From Alphaproteobacteria bacterium (GTDB taxonomy: Bacteria > Pseudomonadota > Alphaproteobacteria > Rickettsiales > UBA8987): a stretch of DNA of 7,209 bases. The stretch lies in assembly GCA_023269645.1 (NCBI GenBank), contig JAHFPR010000106.1, positions 1 to 7,209 on the forward strand, read 5' to 3'. A program made the position numbers and the translations under genes. The notes below the pieces were generated by a model. It was not told the DNA's origin and ran no database searches. It saw only the letters and a program-made list of their open reading frames with translations. Positions within the stretch are counted from its first letter, which is position 1, and each line of letters begins with the position of its first letter. This document shows positions 6,152 through 7,209 of the stretch, piece by piece.

Positions 6152-6865
6152 ATGTCCACCTGCCTCACCATTATCCAAACCCACGGAAGCTTGATACTGG
6201 CATTGTTCCTGGCGGGGCTGACGGGAGGATTTACCCATTGTGCGGGGATGTGCGGGCCGTTCGTGATGGGGCAGGCCTGCGCGCGGTTGGATAAAGTTCC
6301 GGCGGCGCGGATGCGCGAGTGGCACAGGCTGGCGGGCGCGGCACTGCTGCCGTACCATGCGGGTCGGATGACGACCTATGTGCTGCTTGGTGTGATGGTG
6401 ACATTATTCTCCTCGCGCCTTCACGACACTGCTGTTTTTAACTGGATTTCTGCCGGATTACTGGCTATCGCAGCTATATTGTTTATCCGTGCCGGGCTTG
6501 GACATACCTCACGCATCACGCATCACCCGTCACGCATCACAAACCTGCTTACTGTGATTTCAAGGCCACTCTTTGCAGATCCTCGCGGATGGAAGGGATA
6601 TTCCCTCGGAATTTTGCTTGGCTTTTTGCCGTGTGGTCTGGTATATGCTGCGCTTGCGGCGGCGGCCTCCGCCGGGGATATTGCGGCGGCGGCGTTCGGC
6701 ATGGCGGCTTTTGCGCTGGGAACGGTTCCCGCGCTGGCGGGAATCGCGTTCGGCAGCCGGTGGGCGATGCGCCGCTGGCAGCCGCAGCTAAAGAAAATAG
6801 CGCGGGGCATCATGCTGGCAAATGGCGCGGTGCTGCTGGTGATCGCGGGGGGGATGGTGTGGTAG
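6152..6865 (+). CDS. DsbD_2/UreH-like integral membrane protein (sulfite exporter TauE/SafE-type annotation)
   Basis: A polytopic inner-membrane protein of 237 residues with about six hydrophobic helices (roughly 13-40, 70-88, 95-115, 150-172, 178-200, 218-236). The diagnostic features of the DsbD_2 (UreH-type transmembrane) family are the Cys pair in GGFTHCAGMCGPFVM (25-39), YHAGR (68-72), GFLPCGLVY (157-165) and FALGTVPAL (187-195). Members are distantly related to the thiol-transporting CcdA/DsbD core and are often linked to copper handling or cytochrome oxidase assembly. The exact substrate here is unknown, and no cco or copper gene is in view. The ATG at 6152 has no clear ribosome site because the upstream DNA is a heptamer repeat. 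Residues 120-130, in the loop between helices three and four, are encoded by another 7-bp repeat array and look inserted. The last bases overlap the start of the DUF4258 gene. Confidence 0.85.
   Translation: MSTCLTIIQTHGSLILALFLAGLTGGFTHCAGMCGPFVMGQACARLDKVPAARMREWHRLAGAALLPYHAGRMTTYVLLGVMVTLFSSRLHDTAVFNWISAGLLAIAAILFIRAGLGHTSRITHHPSRITNLLTVISRPLFADPRGWKGYSLGILLGFLPCGLVYAALAAAASAGDIAAAAFGMAAFALGTVPALAGIAFGSRWAMRRWQPQLKKIARGIMLANGAVLLVIAGGMVW
6509..6541 (+). repeat. In-frame 7-bp repeat array inside the membrane-protein gene
   Basis: TCACGCA, TCACGCA, TCACCCG and TCACGCA stand in tandem, followed by a partial TCACA. They encode SRITHHPSRIT (residues 120-130) in a loop between membrane segments. 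The unit length and the YCAYSCR-like pattern resemble the arrays just upstream of the same gene. Confidence 0.8.
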
Positions 6866-7122
6866 CGGATAGCTTTATTTTCAGTGCGCATACGCGCCAT
6901 CAGATGGAGCGACGCAAGATTAGCGAGGCAGAAGTGACGCTTACATTCTCTATGCCTGATGATATTATTTCTGTTAGAGAGGGACGGAAGCTGTTGCAAA
7001 AGATAATATTTTCAGAGGCTGAAAGGAAGGAAATGCTGATTCGGATAGTGGTGGATTTGGAAACACCGAAAAAAGTTGTAACTGTGTACCGTACCAGTAA
7101 GATAAAGAAATACAGGAGATAG
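6859..7122 (+). CDS. DUF4258 protein, putative toxin of a toxin-antitoxin pair
   Basis: The 87-residue product starting at GTG 6859 has the pattern of DUF4258: FSAHTRHQMERRKIS (residues 8-22), V26, P33, the GRK near residue 42, and a C-terminal strand VVTVY (73-77) followed by KY. DUF4258 proteins are small, BrnT/RelE-like in size, and are predicted toxins when followed by DUF2283 proteins; activity is not proven for this one. GTG 6859 was chosen because the family's first strand (SFIFSAH) needs it and G-rich sequence at 6847-6853 may serve as ribosome site. An internal ATG at 6904 would remove that strand. The start overlaps the end of the membrane-protein gene by 7 bases, so translation may be coupled. 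The second half is visibly AT-richer than its neighbours, hinting at acquisition. Confidence 0.75.
   Translation: MVADSFIFSAHTRHQMERRKISEAEVTLTFSMPDDIISVREGRKLLQKIIFSEAERKEMLIRIVVDLETPKKVVTVYRTSKIKKYRR
7114..7118 (+). promoter_or_regulatory. Strong ribosome binding site for the DUF2283 gene
   Basis: AGGAG lies 7 bases before ATG 7126 and within the last codons of the DUF4258 gene. It is the strongest Shine-Dalgarno match I see in the window. This would favour high output of the second protein, as expected for an antitoxin. Confidence 0.8.
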
Positions 7123-7125
7123 GCT

Positions 7126-7209
7126 ATGGAAGTGCGCTACGATCCGAAAGAAGATATACTGACAGTCATTTTCCGTGAAGGTTTTGTGGCGGAAAGCGAT
7201 GAAGACAAG
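7126..7209 (+). CDS. DUF2283 protein, putative antitoxin (5' part; runs off window)
   Basis: Only the first 28 residues are visible. MEVRYDPKEDILTVIF followed by VAESDED closely matches the N-terminus of DUF2283 proteins, which typically begin with a YDPexD-LyI-F strand pair and a VAES segment. These are small proteins often encoded directly after DUF4258 and proposed to neutralise it. The start lies 3 bases after the DUF4258 stop and has a strong ribosome site, so the two form one transcription unit. Length, C-terminus and integrity cannot be judged because the window ends here. Confidence 0.75.
   Translation, partial: MEVRYDPKEDILTVIFREGFVAESDEDK

Noticed and set aside
6589..6858. N-terminal extension of the DUF4258 protein from the long open frame
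   Set aside because: This stretch is an out-of-frame reading of the membrane-protein gene (Gly/Arg/Ala-rich) and has nothing in common with the short DUF4258 family.

Overview
The window looks like chromosomal sequence from an alphaproteobacterium of moderate G+C. The evidence is the heat-shock promoter in front of clpB, which fits the alphaproteobacterial sigma-32 pattern CTTG-N17-CYTATNT, together with GTCAYCCCGC...GCGGGATGAC intergenic palindromes of a kind familiar from alphaproteobacteria, including Rickettsiales-like genomes. The genus cannot be told from the window. No rRNA, tRNA, CRISPR array, transposase or phage gene is visible.

Layout. At 1-888 (+) is the 3' end of a gene for a cysteine-rich, probably exported protein with internal repeats; its start lies outside the window. 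It converges on clpB (928-3522, -), a complete disaggregase chaperone. Upstream of clpB is a roughly 100-base divergent control region holding the sigma-32 promoter, a 14-bp palindrome over its -10 element, and a weaker candidate promoter for the plus-strand genes. Next come galU (3625-4524, +) and galE (4521-5501, +), overlapping by four bases. Together they convert glucose-1-phosphate to UDP-glucose and then to UDP-galactose, for envelope polysaccharide or galactose metabolism.

Between galE and the converging alkyladenine DNA glycosylase gene (5587-6075, -) lies a nested palindromic element. It supplies the last codons and stop of galE. Beside it is a perfect 15-bp tandem duplication that contains the glycosylase stop codon. 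The glycosylase and the next gene, a DsbD_2/UreH-like six-helix membrane protein (6152-6865, +), diverge from a 76-base gap. That gap is almost entirely two arrays of 7-bp repeats facing each other. A related 7-bp array is embedded in frame inside the membrane-protein gene.

The right edge (6859-7209, +) has an AT-richer two-gene unit: a DUF4258 protein followed three bases later by the start of a DUF2283 protein. Such pairs are predicted toxin-antitoxin modules. It follows the membrane-protein gene with a 7-base overlap.

Most of the window is housekeeping (protein quality control, nucleotide sugars, base-excision repair). The parts worth a second look are the cysteine-rich repeat protein, the two classes of short repeat that have spread into coding sequence, the compact divergent clpB/galU control region and the DUF4258/DUF2283 pair. 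No complete, clearly new multi-gene system is evident.
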